From: Mycolicibacterium goodii | GTDB lineage: Bacteria > Actinomycetota > Actinomycetes > Mycobacteriales > Mycobacteriaceae | Assembly (NCBI RefSeq): GCF_001187505.1 | Contig: NZ_CP012150.1 | Location: forward strand, 4,898,001-4,962,000 | Reading direction: 5' to 3' | Length of the DNA stretch: 64,000 nucleotides | Part shown: piece after piece, positions 16,243-24,029 of the stretch | How positions within the stretch are numbered: the stretch's first letter is position 1 | Layout of the letters: every line of letters starts with the position of its first letter | Notes under the pieces: model-generated | Database searches by the model: none | What the model was told of the DNA's origin: nothing | The model's input: only the letters and a program-made list of their open reading frames with translations | Position numbers and translations under genes: made by a program

Positions 16243-16947
16243 TCAGTTGCCCCAACGAGAGCCACCGTCGGCGATCATCCTCTCAGGGGTGGTGACGCCG
16301 AACTCAGTTCGCTCACGGAGGATTTCGCCGGGCGGCGTGTACCGCGGTGCGTTGCTCGCCGGATTGCTGGCGGCGTGGTCCGCGACCGCATCGATAACCG
16401 CCGAGGCCATGTCGAACCGTGGATATTCGGCGTGTATGGCAGCTCCCATCTGCGCCGTGACGGCGGCCTGATGCGTCTCCGGGAGGCCCAGGATTCCACC
16501 GAAGTCGATTGCAACCCCCTGAGAGGTCAGAGAGGTCAGAGCGCCCATCCGTTCTGGGATGACGGCGGTGTTGTGCAATGCGATCGCCTCCCATACCAAG
16601 TCGACCTTCGTTGCTTCCACACCTTGGCTGGTAAGGAATTCGGCGGCGCGATCGGCGCCGTCGACTTCGAAGCGGGTGTTTCGCTTGGCGAGCGTGGACA
16701 ATCCCACGTCATGGAGCACGCACGCGAGATAGAGCAGCTCTTCGTCGAAGTCTCGCCCGGAGACGAGTCCAAGGTGACGGGCTAGAAGCCGAGCGAAGAG
16801 GACGCTGCGGACGCTGTGGTTGGCAACCGCCGGGGACTCGGCGTTTCGGATCAAGTCGAAGGCAGCGAGGGCCAGAGACGAGCTTGGGAGCCTCAGTACG
16901 TCGGGATCAGTTGTCAGAACGGCTTTCTCGGAAGTTTGGTTCGTCAT
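16243..16947 (-). CDS. HD-domain hydrolase resembling cyanamide hydratase
   Basis: A 234-residue metal-dependent HD protein. Ligand motifs: NHSVRSVLFARLLA (first His), LACVLHDVGL (HD pair), a further Asp in HAEYPRFDMASAV or VDAVADHA. The segments RFEVDGADRAAEFL and VDLVWEAIALHNT resemble the fungal cyanamide hydratase (Ddi2-like) branch of the HD superfamily rather than phosphodiesterases. That would suggest hydration of a nitrile-like N-C-N compound, but it is an inference from motifs. It is followed by a RidA gene on the same strand, consistent with amine or imine chemistry. Confidence 0.75.
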   Translation of the reverse strand: MTNQTSEKAVLTTDPDVLRLPSSSLALAAFDLIRNAESPAVANHSVRSVLFARLLARHLGLVSGRDFDEELLYLACVLHDVGLSTLAKRNTRFEVDGADRAAEFLTSQGVEATKVDLVWEAIALHNTAVIPERMGALTSLTSQGVAIDFGGILGLPETHQAAVTAQMGAAIHAEYPRFDMASAVIDAVADHAASNPASNAPRYTPPGEILRERTEFGVTTPERMIADGGSRWGN

Positions 16948-17137
16948 GAAGCAAGTGTCCGTGGCCGCTCGACATGCGACCAGAGGCAGAGATGACGACT
17001 ATCGTGAGGTTTGCGACAAATCGGCCAGTAGCCGCACTGAACGAGTTTGGGCCCGTGATGGTGGCCGATGCGTCTGACCCCTGCCGGTCCGTTGCCGCGC
17101 CCTATCGGTGAGCCACCACCCATATGACAATGAGCAT

Positions 17138-17647
17138 ATGAAGTTCTCGCGGCTGACAGTCCTGATCGTCGTTGTCATCGCGGCTACCGCCTGCGGTGCT
17201 CACGGTGGGGCTGCTCCGACCACTGCCACGCCTCAGCCCGCTACCGGGGATGCGGCGACGGCGGCGGATCCCGCCGACTACACCGCGTTGAGTGGGGGCG
17301 TCTACTTCTTGACACCTAGCCGGAACATCGCCTGCGGCCTGGCCCCCGGCAACACGGGCTGTCAGGTGTTCCACTCGACCGCGATACCGCCAGGGGCGGA
17401 CTGCGATCACCGCACCATGCCACGCGACGAGCTCGCCAAGGGCTACTACGTCGACGATCGCGGGGGCATCACGCCGTCCTGCTTCAATCAGGGAAACTAC
17501 AACGTGTCTGCCGATCAGAAGGTGCTTCCCTACGGTCGAAGCCTCGCCGCCGGGGGCACCCTGTGTGTCTCACGCGCCGACGGCGTCACCTGCACCCGTG
17601 GCGAGCACGGCTTCTTCGTCTCGGCTCAGGGTTTCAGGCAGTGGTGA
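17138..17647 (+). CDS. Putative secreted lipoprotein of unknown function
   Basis: A 169-residue protein with a short positive N-terminus (MKFSRL), a hydrophobic core (TVLIVVVIAA) and a lipobox-like ATAC, with Cys at about residue 19 for lipidation. A Pro/Thr/Ala-rich linker follows (about 25-50), then a compact Cys-containing domain (NIACGLAPGNTGCQVF, ITPSCFNQGN, GGTLCVSRADGVTCTRG), probably stabilised by disulfides outside the cell. I do not recognise the domain. Mycobacteria have many small lipoproteins of this general form. It is a single gene, convergent with the BKACE operon. Confidence 0.75.
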   Translation: MKFSRLTVLIVVVIAATACGAHGGAAPTTATPQPATGDAATAADPADYTALSGGVYFLTPSRNIACGLAPGNTGCQVFHSTAIPPGADCDHRTMPRDELAKGYYVDDRGGITPSCFNQGNYNVSADQKVLPYGRSLAAGGTLCVSRADGVTCTRGEHGFFVSAQGFRQW

Positions 17648-17709
17648 ACCCCGCGGCGGGATCTCCGTCTCCGACACCGGCCACCCATACGACGCAGATC
17701 GGAGGCTGT

Positions 17710-18534
17710 CTAGATCTCAGCCGGCGTCGGCAAGCCGAGCGTTTGGCGGGCCAGGTCGACGGTGCTGATCTGGTGCCCGAGTTCACGAGCCAGGCGCACC
17801 GCCCGTTCGACCAGCGGTGTACTCCCTTGCGCCAGCTCACCCTTGCCGAGGTACAACGTGTCTTCGAGACCGGCCCGGGCATTACCACCGAGCGCCAGTC
17901 CGATCGCCGTGAGCTCACGGTTGGCCCGTCCGATGGCGATCACTTGCCAAACGGCGCCGTCGGGAAGTCGTCGCACCATGGTCAACAGGTTGTCAGCAGT
18001 AGCGGCCATTCCCCCCTGCACTCCGAGCACGATCGAAAACTGCAGCGGCTCAACAAGTAGACCTGCATCCCGTAGCCGCAGGCAGGCATCCAGGTGGCCA
18101 GTGTCGTAGATTTCAAGTTCTGGCTTGATGCCCGAATCACGCATCTCGGCGGCCAGCCGCGCGACGCCTTCGGGTGGATTGAGGAACTGGCCGCTTCCGA
18201 AACTCATGGAGCACGGATTCAAGGTGGCCATCGGCGGAGCCAGTTCGATCAACCTCGCGCGGTCCTCGAACGGAACATTCAGTCCCACACCGGTGGACAT
18301 CTGAATCAGTATTGGACACCGTTCCGCGACCGCGTCCATGACGGTCCGGCCGATGGCCAGGTCTGCGGTGGGTCGCTGGTGCTCATCGCGAAGATGGATG
18401 TGGGCGATCGCGGCGCCTGCTCTGTAGCCGGCCTCCACAGCGTCGGCGATTTCGGCCGGGGTGGTGGGAAGGTACGGGTTGTCGGCTTTGGTGGCGATGG
18501 GTCCAGTGGGCGCAACGGTGATGAGAACGTTCAT
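17710..18534 (-). CDS. BKACE-family (DUF849) beta-keto acid cleavage enzyme
   Basis: A 274-residue TIM-barrel enzyme of the 3-keto-5-aminohexanoate cleavage family, which condenses a beta-keto acid with acetyl-CoA to give acetoacetate and a new CoA ester. Visible: N-terminal LITVAPTGPIATK, the Zn-binding HxH (AIAHIHLRDE), FGSGQFLNPPEG, and LQFSIVLGVQGGMAAT. Length is normal. It is the last gene of the minus-strand operon CocE hydrolase - cyclase - BKACE, separated from the cyclase by 58 bp. The context suggests that an amide or ester substrate is hydrolysed and its acyl part converted to a beta-keto acid. Confidence 0.88.
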   Translation of the reverse strand: MNVLITVAPTGPIATKADNPYLPTTPAEIADAVEAGYRAGAAIAHIHLRDEHQRPTADLAIGRTVMDAVAERCPILIQMSTGVGLNVPFEDRARLIELAPPMATLNPCSMSFGSGQFLNPPEGVARLAAEMRDSGIKPELEIYDTGHLDACLRLRDAGLLVEPLQFSIVLGVQGGMAATADNLLTMVRRLPDGAVWQVIAIGRANRELTAIGLALGGNARAGLEDTLYLGKGELAQGSTPLVERAVRLARELGHQISTVDLARQTLGLPTPAEI

Positions 18535-18592
18535 TCGTGAGACGACTTCCTGTGCTGCTGCTGGGTGGTTGAAGCGGTTTGTGAGGCGGAAT

Positions 18593-19423
18593 TCAGTGAA
18601 GGATGGCCACGGCGCGCGTCCATCCGGCTGATCCCTCGTGAACTTTGACTGGGAAGCAACAGATCTCGAATCCGGATGCGGGAAGCCTCTCTAGATTGTG
18701 CAATTTCTCGAGGTGGCAGTAGCCGATGTCGCGCCCTGCTTTGTGGCCTTCCCAGATGAGTGTGCCGTCGTGGTTCTCGGCGAATCGGCGTGCAGTGTGG
18801 ACGAAGGGTGCGTCCCAGCTCCAAGCGTCGGTTCCGGTCAGCCGCACCCCCTGCTCGAGCAGGTGCAAAGTGGCCTCCCTTCCCATGCCACATCCTCTGG
18901 ACACGTAATCGTCGTGGCCGTAGCGCACGCCGGCGCTGGTGTTGATCACCACGATCTCGAGTGGACTCAGGACGTGGCCGATTCGCTCCAGTTCGGCATC
19001 CACGTCGCCCGGGGTCACCACATAGCCGTCTGGATACCGGCGGAAGTCGAGTTTCACGGCGGGTTGGAAACACCATTCGAGCGGAACCTCATCGATGGTG
19101 ATGGCTCGTTTTCCGTTGTCCATGGTGCTGGCGTAGTGGTAGGGCGCATCCAAATGGGTGCCGCTGTGCGTCGTCATCTGCACTCGCTCGATGGCCCAAC
19201 CTTCTCTGTCGGGAATGTCATCGTGGGTGGCGCCGGGGAAGAAGGACAGGAGGTCATCGGCGGTCTGCGTGTGTGTCAGGTACTCGATGGCCGGGAGCAG
19301 CCCGGGTGGGTCAGAGGCGATGTCGGAACGCAGTGCGACAGAAATGTCTATTAATCGGCGCCCAGTCGACGCAGGGCCGGCGGAATCTGCTTTGCTCATT
19401 GACTTTCGGGATTCGGAGTTCAT
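18593..19423 (-). CDS. Cyclase/kynurenine-formamidase-like hydrolase
   Basis: A 276-residue metal-dependent hydrolase of the cyclase family (KynB-like formamidases, isatin hydrolase and related enzymes). The signature HSGTHLDAPYHYA supplies the metal-binding His and Asp residues, and TGTDAWSWD is the second conserved block. Its start codon overlaps the stop of the CocE hydrolase by four bases (ATGA), indicating translational coupling. In the operon it could open an N-formyl, imide or lactam bond before or after the CocE enzyme acts. It ends with CFPVKVHEGSAGWTRAVAIL, the usual cyclase C-terminus. Confidence 0.85.
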   Translation of the reverse strand: MNSESRKSMSKADSAGPASTGRRLIDISVALRSDIASDPPGLLPAIEYLTHTQTADDLLSFFPGATHDDIPDREGWAIERVQMTTHSGTHLDAPYHYASTMDNGKRAITIDEVPLEWCFQPAVKLDFRRYPDGYVVTPGDVDAELERIGHVLSPLEIVVINTSAGVRYGHDDYVSRGCGMGREATLHLLEQGVRLTGTDAWSWDAPFVHTARRFAENHDGTLIWEGHKAGRDIGYCHLEKLHNLERLPASGFEICCFPVKVHEGSAGWTRAVAILH

Positions 19424-21150
19424 GGGACGACAGGCAAGAGGATGTGCGAGTCGTACTCGCCGCCAGTGAAAACGGTGGTCCGTCCGGCAAAGACATCAGC
19501 GGGGCGGTCCGCGGGGTCGTTGTGCAGGTACACCGACGAGCCGCGTTGTTCGATGCCGTAAAGCGCGGGCAGCGGGCTGGGCAGACCGTGGTCGAAGTCG
19601 TGGCCCGCGATCGTCACCTTGAGGTAGTAGCCCTCGGGGACAACGATCGAGGTCGGCCATACTTCGATGTCCAGGACGTAGATTTCGTCCGGGTTCAGCG
19701 GTTGCCGAGACGTATGCACGTGGACCGGCCTCCACGGCGCGCTCAGAGCGGAGTCGGTGGCCCGATGCGAAGCGCGCAGCCAGCCTTGGGTCACCGGTGC
19801 GTTCGGTTCCACCGCCCCCAGGAAGAGGATCTCTTCGTCGTCGGGAGAAAACAGACGCAGGGTGACGAACAGGTCGGCGTCCGTCGTCGACGACGAGATG
19901 TGCAGCCGCGTGGAGACTGGCCCCGTCAGCTCGGTCTCATGACGAAACGGCGGACTGGCGAAGTGCAGCTCGCCCTCGGTGGCTACGAAGGATCGCGATG
20001 TCACTTCAGTGACCAGTTTGGTGGTCAAACCGCCTGTGCTGCTGTCGAGATAGTGGCGGGTCCATTGCGTGCGGGCCAACGGCCACTCATACTCGTCACG
20101 TTCGACGAACCCGTCGATGGTGCGAACCTGTAGTTTGACAGGGGGTTGGGATTCCCATCCGTTGCCGTCGCCTTTGAGGAAGTGGTTGAAGAAGCGCTTC
20201 TGCAGCGCCAGGCCGTAATCGGTGTAGAACTCGGTCCAGTGCTCGCGGCCGTGGACCTCCAGCCATTTCTGTGTGGAACCCGCGCGGTGGAAGCCCTCGA
20301 CATTGCCGCGGAGATGCAGGCCCTGCCCACCCCAGTTCGCGCAGGACAGCACAGGAACCTCGATGTCCTCCAGCACTGCGTTGCGCTCCGTGAAGTAGCT
20401 GTCGAGCAACGGGTGGGCCAATTGGTCAGCGCGAATGTCGGTGCGGTTCTTGGCTAGAACGTCTTCCGGGAGCGCCAGCGTGCCAGCGATGGGCTCGCCG
20501 GTGACAGCGCTGCGGCGGCCGTTCTCCGCCAGCCCGTGCTGAACGTTGGTGACCTGAAACGGATACCAGTTGATCCAGAATGTACAAAGGATGCCGCCGT
20601 GGCGGATCGCGTCGCGGTAGAGGTCCGAGGCACCTTCGAAAGGGCAGATGGCCACCAGATGTGGTGGCCGTTTGGCGGCGACCTGCCACTGGTTCATCGC
20701 GTAGTACGACACCCCGAGCAGACCCACTTTGCCCGTGCTCCACTTCTGCTCGCCCGCCCACTCGATGCACTCGTAGTAGTCCTGGGTCTCGCGTGGACTG
20801 AACGGGTCAACGAGGCCGGGAGACATGCCGCTGCCCCGAGAATCAACGCGAATGCACACGTACCCGTCGGGCACCCACTTCTCTGGGTCGCAGGTTTCCC
20901 AGTTCGCGTAACGCGTCGAGGTGCCTTCGGCGACTTCGGGGTGCTTGCTGACCAGCGTCTTCCACTGAACGGGGTAGCCGTCCTGGAACGACAGCCCTTT
21001 CGCGTACGGCCCGTAGGTCATGAGGACGGGATAACGACCATCGCCGATAGGCCGAAAGACGTCTGCCCGCAATGTTGTTCCATCACTGACTTCGATCGGC
21101 ACGTTCCAATCGATACGCATACCGTCACGCTCTTCGCTGTGTTCGATCAC
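19420..21150 (-). CDS. CocE/NonD-type serine hydrolase (copy 1)
   Basis: A 576-residue X-Pro dipeptidyl-peptidase/cocaine-esterase-type hydrolase (S15-like alpha/beta hydrolase, cap, then C-terminal jelly-roll). The nucleophile lies in GLLGVSYYAMNQW (Ser148), the preceding RVDSRGSGMSPG is the family oxyanion/Asp-rich block, and the jelly-roll begins near ELTGPVSTRLHISSSTTDAD. No signal peptide, so cytosolic. The start is a GTG at 21150; ATG 21120 (MRIDWNV) is equally plausible and would align better with the paralogue at 26491-28221. First gene of a three-gene operon facing a TetR gene, with a palindrome between. Family members cleave esters and amides. Confidence 0.88.
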   Translation of the reverse strand: MIEHSEERDGMRIDWNVPIEVSDGTTLRADVFRPIGDGRYPVLMTYGPYAKGLSFQDGYPVQWKTLVSKHPEVAEGTSTRYANWETCDPEKWVPDGYVCIRVDSRGSGMSPGLVDPFSPRETQDYYECIEWAGEQKWSTGKVGLLGVSYYAMNQWQVAAKRPPHLVAICPFEGASDLYRDAIRHGGILCTFWINWYPFQVTNVQHGLAENGRRSAVTGEPIAGTLALPEDVLAKNRTDIRADQLAHPLLDSYFTERNAVLEDIEVPVLSCANWGGQGLHLRGNVEGFHRAGSTQKWLEVHGREHWTEFYTDYGLALQKRFFNHFLKGDGNGWESQPPVKLQVRTIDGFVERDEYEWPLARTQWTRHYLDSSTGGLTTKLVTEVTSRSFVATEGELHFASPPFRHETELTGPVSTRLHISSSTTDADLFVTLRLFSPDDEEILFLGAVEPNAPVTQGWLRASHRATDSALSAPWRPVHVHTSRQPLNPDEIYVLDIEVWPTSIVVPEGYYLKVTIAGHDFDHGLPSPLPALYGIEQRGSSVYLHNDPADRPADVFAGRTTVFTGGEYDSHILLPVVP

Positions 21151-21255
21151 GATGTCACTCCGATCACCTCATAGACGCGGGCCACCCCGGCTGGGGCCCG
21201 GGGGACCTTGCTCGCAATTCAAGGCCCCACGCCCTTCCCTCGACGTGACAACCAA

Positions 21256-21283
21256 GACTGACTGTACGTACGTCCAGTCAGTC
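21256..21283. promoter_or_regulatory. 28-bp palindromic operator, CocE-1 operon / tetR
   Basis: GACTGACTG (21256-21264) and CAGTCAGTC (21275-21283) are perfect inverted arms around a centre containing ACGTACGT; the whole 28 bp is palindromic except one pair. It lies between the CocE-1 operon and the divergent tetR gene and is the probable site of that TetR protein. Confidence 0.65.
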
Positions 21284-21317
21284 GGTCAAGGTAGAGGCAT
21301 CGTGCATACTGTTGTGC

Positions 21318-21968
21318 ATGGCTCGACGCGCTCCAGGCTCGGTTATGAGCCAGCAATCGGACGCCGAAACCGGGCGCAAGCTCCAGATCCTGCAGGCGGC
21401 AGAAAGAGTCTTCGCGCAGGAGGGATATCACGGCACCACGATGCGCAAAATCGCCGAGGTTGCCGACGTCAAGCTGTCGCTGATCGTCTATCATTTCGAC
21501 ACCAAGCTCAAGCTCTATCGCGCCATATTCCTGCGCCGGCAGTACGTCAACGACCAACGGCTCGAACTACTGCGCAACATAGACACGCACAACGAACAAG
21601 CGATGATTCAGCTGGTTTCGGCGTTCGCCGATCCGGTCCTGGCGCTGCACCGAAACCCCGAAGACCTTTGGTTCGCCCGCTTGGTGCTACGCGAGGCGTC
21701 AGACCCGTCTAGTCAGCAACGCGGGATCATTCATGAACTGTTCGATCCGATGGCCCAAGAGTTCATCGGCGCCATGTCGCAGATCAATCCAGGGCGCGAG
21801 CCGGGCTTCTACCGGTGGGCATACCTTTTCGCAGTCGGTGCGCTCACCAGCAGCTCTTTCGACGTTCGCGCGCACGACCTCGGCGAACCCGACGACGTAG
21901 CCGATTTGAACGCGAAAGCCGAACTACTGAAGCGCTTCATCCTTGCCGGTTGGCAGGGAGCTACTTAG
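21318..21968 (+). CDS. TetR-family regulator (CocE-1 module)
   Basis: A 216-residue TetR protein. The DNA-binding domain is at about residues 18-65 (ILQAAERVFAQEGYHGTTMR then VKLSLIVYHFDTKLKLY), and the C-terminal region is of the CecR/YbiH-like kind (DLWFARLVLREASDPS). ATG 21318 is chosen over an in-frame TTG at 21312. It is divergent from the CocE hydrolase operon and shares the 21256-21283 palindrome. The next gene, an AraC-type HTH, is in the same frame right after the single TAG stop. Confidence 0.88.
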   Translation: MARRAPGSVMSQQSDAETGRKLQILQAAERVFAQEGYHGTTMRKIAEVADVKLSLIVYHFDTKLKLYRAIFLRRQYVNDQRLELLRNIDTHNEQAMIQLVSAFADPVLALHRNPEDLWFARLVLREASDPSSQQRGIIHELFDPMAQEFIGAMSQINPGREPGFYRWAYLFAVGALTSSSFDVRAHDLGEPDDVADLNAKAELLKRFILAGWQGAT

Positions 21969-22004
21969 AGCGTCTGCGCAGGCGACGCGCAACGTCTGAA
22001 GCGA

Positions 22005-22310
22005 GTGCTCGATTTCATCGATGGGAATTTGTTCGAGTCGCTGTCGCTCAGTCAGTTGGCAGCCGAAGCGTGCCTCAGCCCGTTCCACTTCGCACGCTTG
22101 TTCAAAGAGGCCACCGGGTCGTCACCGCAGCGCTACGTCACCGACCGCCGCGTCGAGGCGGCCAAAGCTGCGCTGGCGTCGGAACAGTCGTCGCTGATGG
22201 ACATCGCGGTGGAACAAGGATTCGGATCGCTCGACAACTTCATTCGGGTGTTTCGCAAAAGTACGGGCGAGACGCCCGCCCGGTATCGCAGACAGGTGCT
22301 GGCGGAGTAA
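22005..22310 (+). CDS. Short AraC-family HTH protein
   Basis: A 101-residue protein made only of the AraC/XylS double HTH: LSLSQLAAEACLSPFHFARL and then MDIAVEQGFGSLDNFIRVF with the closing GETPARYR. It starts at a GTG. The frame is open back to the TAG that ends the upstream TetR gene, so the two genes are in one frame separated by a single stop codon and 12 further codons. It may be a MarA/SoxS-like solo HTH or the surviving C-terminus of a longer regulator. The likely target is the VOC-AKR pair 80 bp downstream. Confidence 0.72.
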   Translation: MLDFIDGNLFESLSLSQLAAEACLSPFHFARLFKEATGSSPQRYVTDRRVEAAKAALASEQSSLMDIAVEQGFGSLDNFIRVFRKSTGETPARYRRQVLAE

Positions 22311-22389
22311 GCCGCTCGGCAGCAAGGACTGACGAAAAGTCCGCAAGAAACGTCGAGAATGCGGTCGTCCTGATGGATAGCGTTTCTGC

Positions 22390-22935
22390 ATGGCCTACTA
22401 TCCACTAGCAGTAACTCACGTCGGGATGACCGTGACCGATGTCTACGCAGCGACCGCTTGGTACACCGAAGTCCTCGGCTGTCGCCACACGATCGGACCA
22501 CTGCACATCAAGGATGACGGCTCCCCGATCGGCAACGTCTTCAAGGGCATCTTCGGCGAGCGGATGGAAGATCTCTACGTCAGCCATCTCGCTACCGCGA
22601 ACGGTGTCGGCATCGAACTGTTTCAATTTGTCATTCCGCCCACGGCAGACAACCGGAGGACCAATTTCGAATACTGGAAGACCGGGGTCTTCCACTTTTG
22701 CGTGGTGGATCCGGATATCGAGGGCCTCGCCAAGCGAATCAGCGATTCGGGCGGAAAGCAGAACTCAGCCGTGTGGACCCTTTTCGAAGGTGAGCCATTC
22801 AGGGCCGTCTATTGCCAAGATCCCTGGGGCAACCTCATCGAAATCTACTCGCATTCGACCGAACTCATGTATGCCAACCGCGACACCAAGGCGATGACTG
22901 TTCCCGATGGATCGACGTTGAAGGACGAGCCGTGA
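22390..22935 (+). CDS. VOC-superfamily (glyoxalase/dioxygenase fold) protein
   Basis: A 181-residue vicinal-oxygen-chelate protein: LAVTHVGMTVTDVYAATAWY with a metal-type His, GVGIELFQFV with Glu, GVFHFCVVDPDIEG with the second His, and CQDPWGNLIEIYSHS with the last Glu. These four positions fit a complete metal site. Possible activities include ring-cleavage dioxygenase, isomerase or glyoxalase. Its stop overlaps the start of the aldo/keto reductase (GTGA), so the two are coupled and probably act on one substrate. Confidence 0.85.
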   Translation: MAYYPLAVTHVGMTVTDVYAATAWYTEVLGCRHTIGPLHIKDDGSPIGNVFKGIFGERMEDLYVSHLATANGVGIELFQFVIPPTADNRRTNFEYWKTGVFHFCVVDPDIEGLAKRISDSGGKQNSAVWTLFEGEPFRAVYCQDPWGNLIEIYSHSTELMYANRDTKAMTVPDGSTLKDEP

Positions 22936-23951
22936 GTATCAGGAACACACTGCTCGCCGGCCCGCTTGGCTTCGGGACGGCACCGCTGGGAAACATGTAC
23001 CGAAAGATCTCCGACGAGGAGGCCACGGCGACGGTCGATGCCGCCTGGGCCCATGGCATTCGATTCTTCGACGCCGCCCCCTTCTACGGGGCCGGCCTCT
23101 CTGAGACTCGGCTCGGTGAAGCGCTGAAGAAGTATCCACGCGACGAATACGTGCTCGCGACCAAGGTGGGGCGTATCGTACTGCCCGAACTGGTCGATAC
23201 GAGCACGCGAACCTTCGGCGATAAGGGCAACATCTTCAAGGACGGCAACGCCAACGCCATCCGCTATGACTACACAGCGGAAGGCACGAAGCGTTCCATC
23301 GCGGAGAGCCTCGAGCGGTTGGGGGTCGATCGCCTGGACTACGTCTTCATCCACGACCTCGCCCAGGACTTTCATGGCGACGCGTGGATTGCGAAGTTTG
23401 AGGAAGCGCAGCATGGTGCCTTTCCCGTGCTGGACAAGTTGCGCGATGACGGGGTCATCGAAGCCTGGGGGCAGGGCACCAACAAGGTTGAGCCGATCGA
23501 GGTGGGGCTCCAACTCTCCGAGCCGCGAGCCAACGGGATGCTACTCGCCGGCCGCTACACCATCCTTGACCACGAGTCCGCCCTGCAGAGGCTCATGCCC
23601 CTGGCGATCCAGAAACGCGTCGACGTAATCGTGGGCGGGCCCTATAACTCTGGCGCCCTGGTTGGTGGCGCGCACTTCGAATACGGTCCTGTCCCGCCCG
23701 AGATCGCCGAACGGGTCAAACGCATTGCGGCCCTCTGCGAGACGCACGACGTAACGATCAAGGCTGCAGCATTGCATTTCTCGATGGCCCATCCCGCGGT
23801 GGCGGCGGTCATCCCCGGCTCCAGTAAGCCCAGCCGCATCGCCGAGGATGTCGCCGCGATGGAATTCGCAGTGCCCGCCGCCTTCTGGCGCGACCTCAGG
23901 AGCAGTGGCATGGTGGCGGCGGCGGCACCGCTACCCATCGACTTCTGCTGA
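22932..23951 (+). CDS. Aldo/keto reductase
   Basis: A 339-residue NAD(P)-linked (beta/alpha)8 oxidoreductase. Catalytic residues are visible: Asp and Tyr in IRFFDAAPFYGAGLSETRLG, Lys in YVLATKVGR and His in YVFIHDLAQDF. The C-terminal PGSSKPSRIAEDVAAM binds cofactor phosphate in related enzymes. The pattern resembles the D-threo-aldose/L-fucose dehydrogenase branch. The GTG start at 22932 overlaps the VOC stop; the open frame runs further upstream, but that part only shadows the VOC gene. Confidence 0.88.
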   Translation: MSIRNTLLAGPLGFGTAPLGNMYRKISDEEATATVDAAWAHGIRFFDAAPFYGAGLSETRLGEALKKYPRDEYVLATKVGRIVLPELVDTSTRTFGDKGNIFKDGNANAIRYDYTAEGTKRSIAESLERLGVDRLDYVFIHDLAQDFHGDAWIAKFEEAQHGAFPVLDKLRDDGVIEAWGQGTNKVEPIEVGLQLSEPRANGMLLAGRYTILDHESALQRLMPLAIQKRVDVIVGGPYNSGALVGGAHFEYGPVPPEIAERVKRIAALCETHDVTIKAAALHFSMAHPAVAAVIPGSSKPSRIAEDVAAMEFAVPAAFWRDLRSSGMVAAAAPLPIDFC

Positions 23952-23952
23952 G

Positions 23953-23969
23953 ATCGCGCGGCGCGCGAT
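23953..23969. terminator. Possible hairpin between converging AKR and ALDH genes
   Basis: ATCGCGC-GGC-GCGCGAT is a perfect 7-bp stem immediately after the aldo/keto reductase stop and 60 bp from the end of the convergent aldehyde dehydrogenase. No T-tract follows, so its role as a terminator is uncertain. Confidence 0.35.
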
Positions 23970-24029
23970 GGCCGCAAGCCCGTGCTGATGCAACTGCAAG
24001 CGCGGTGATTACCTATGGCCCGGGAACTT

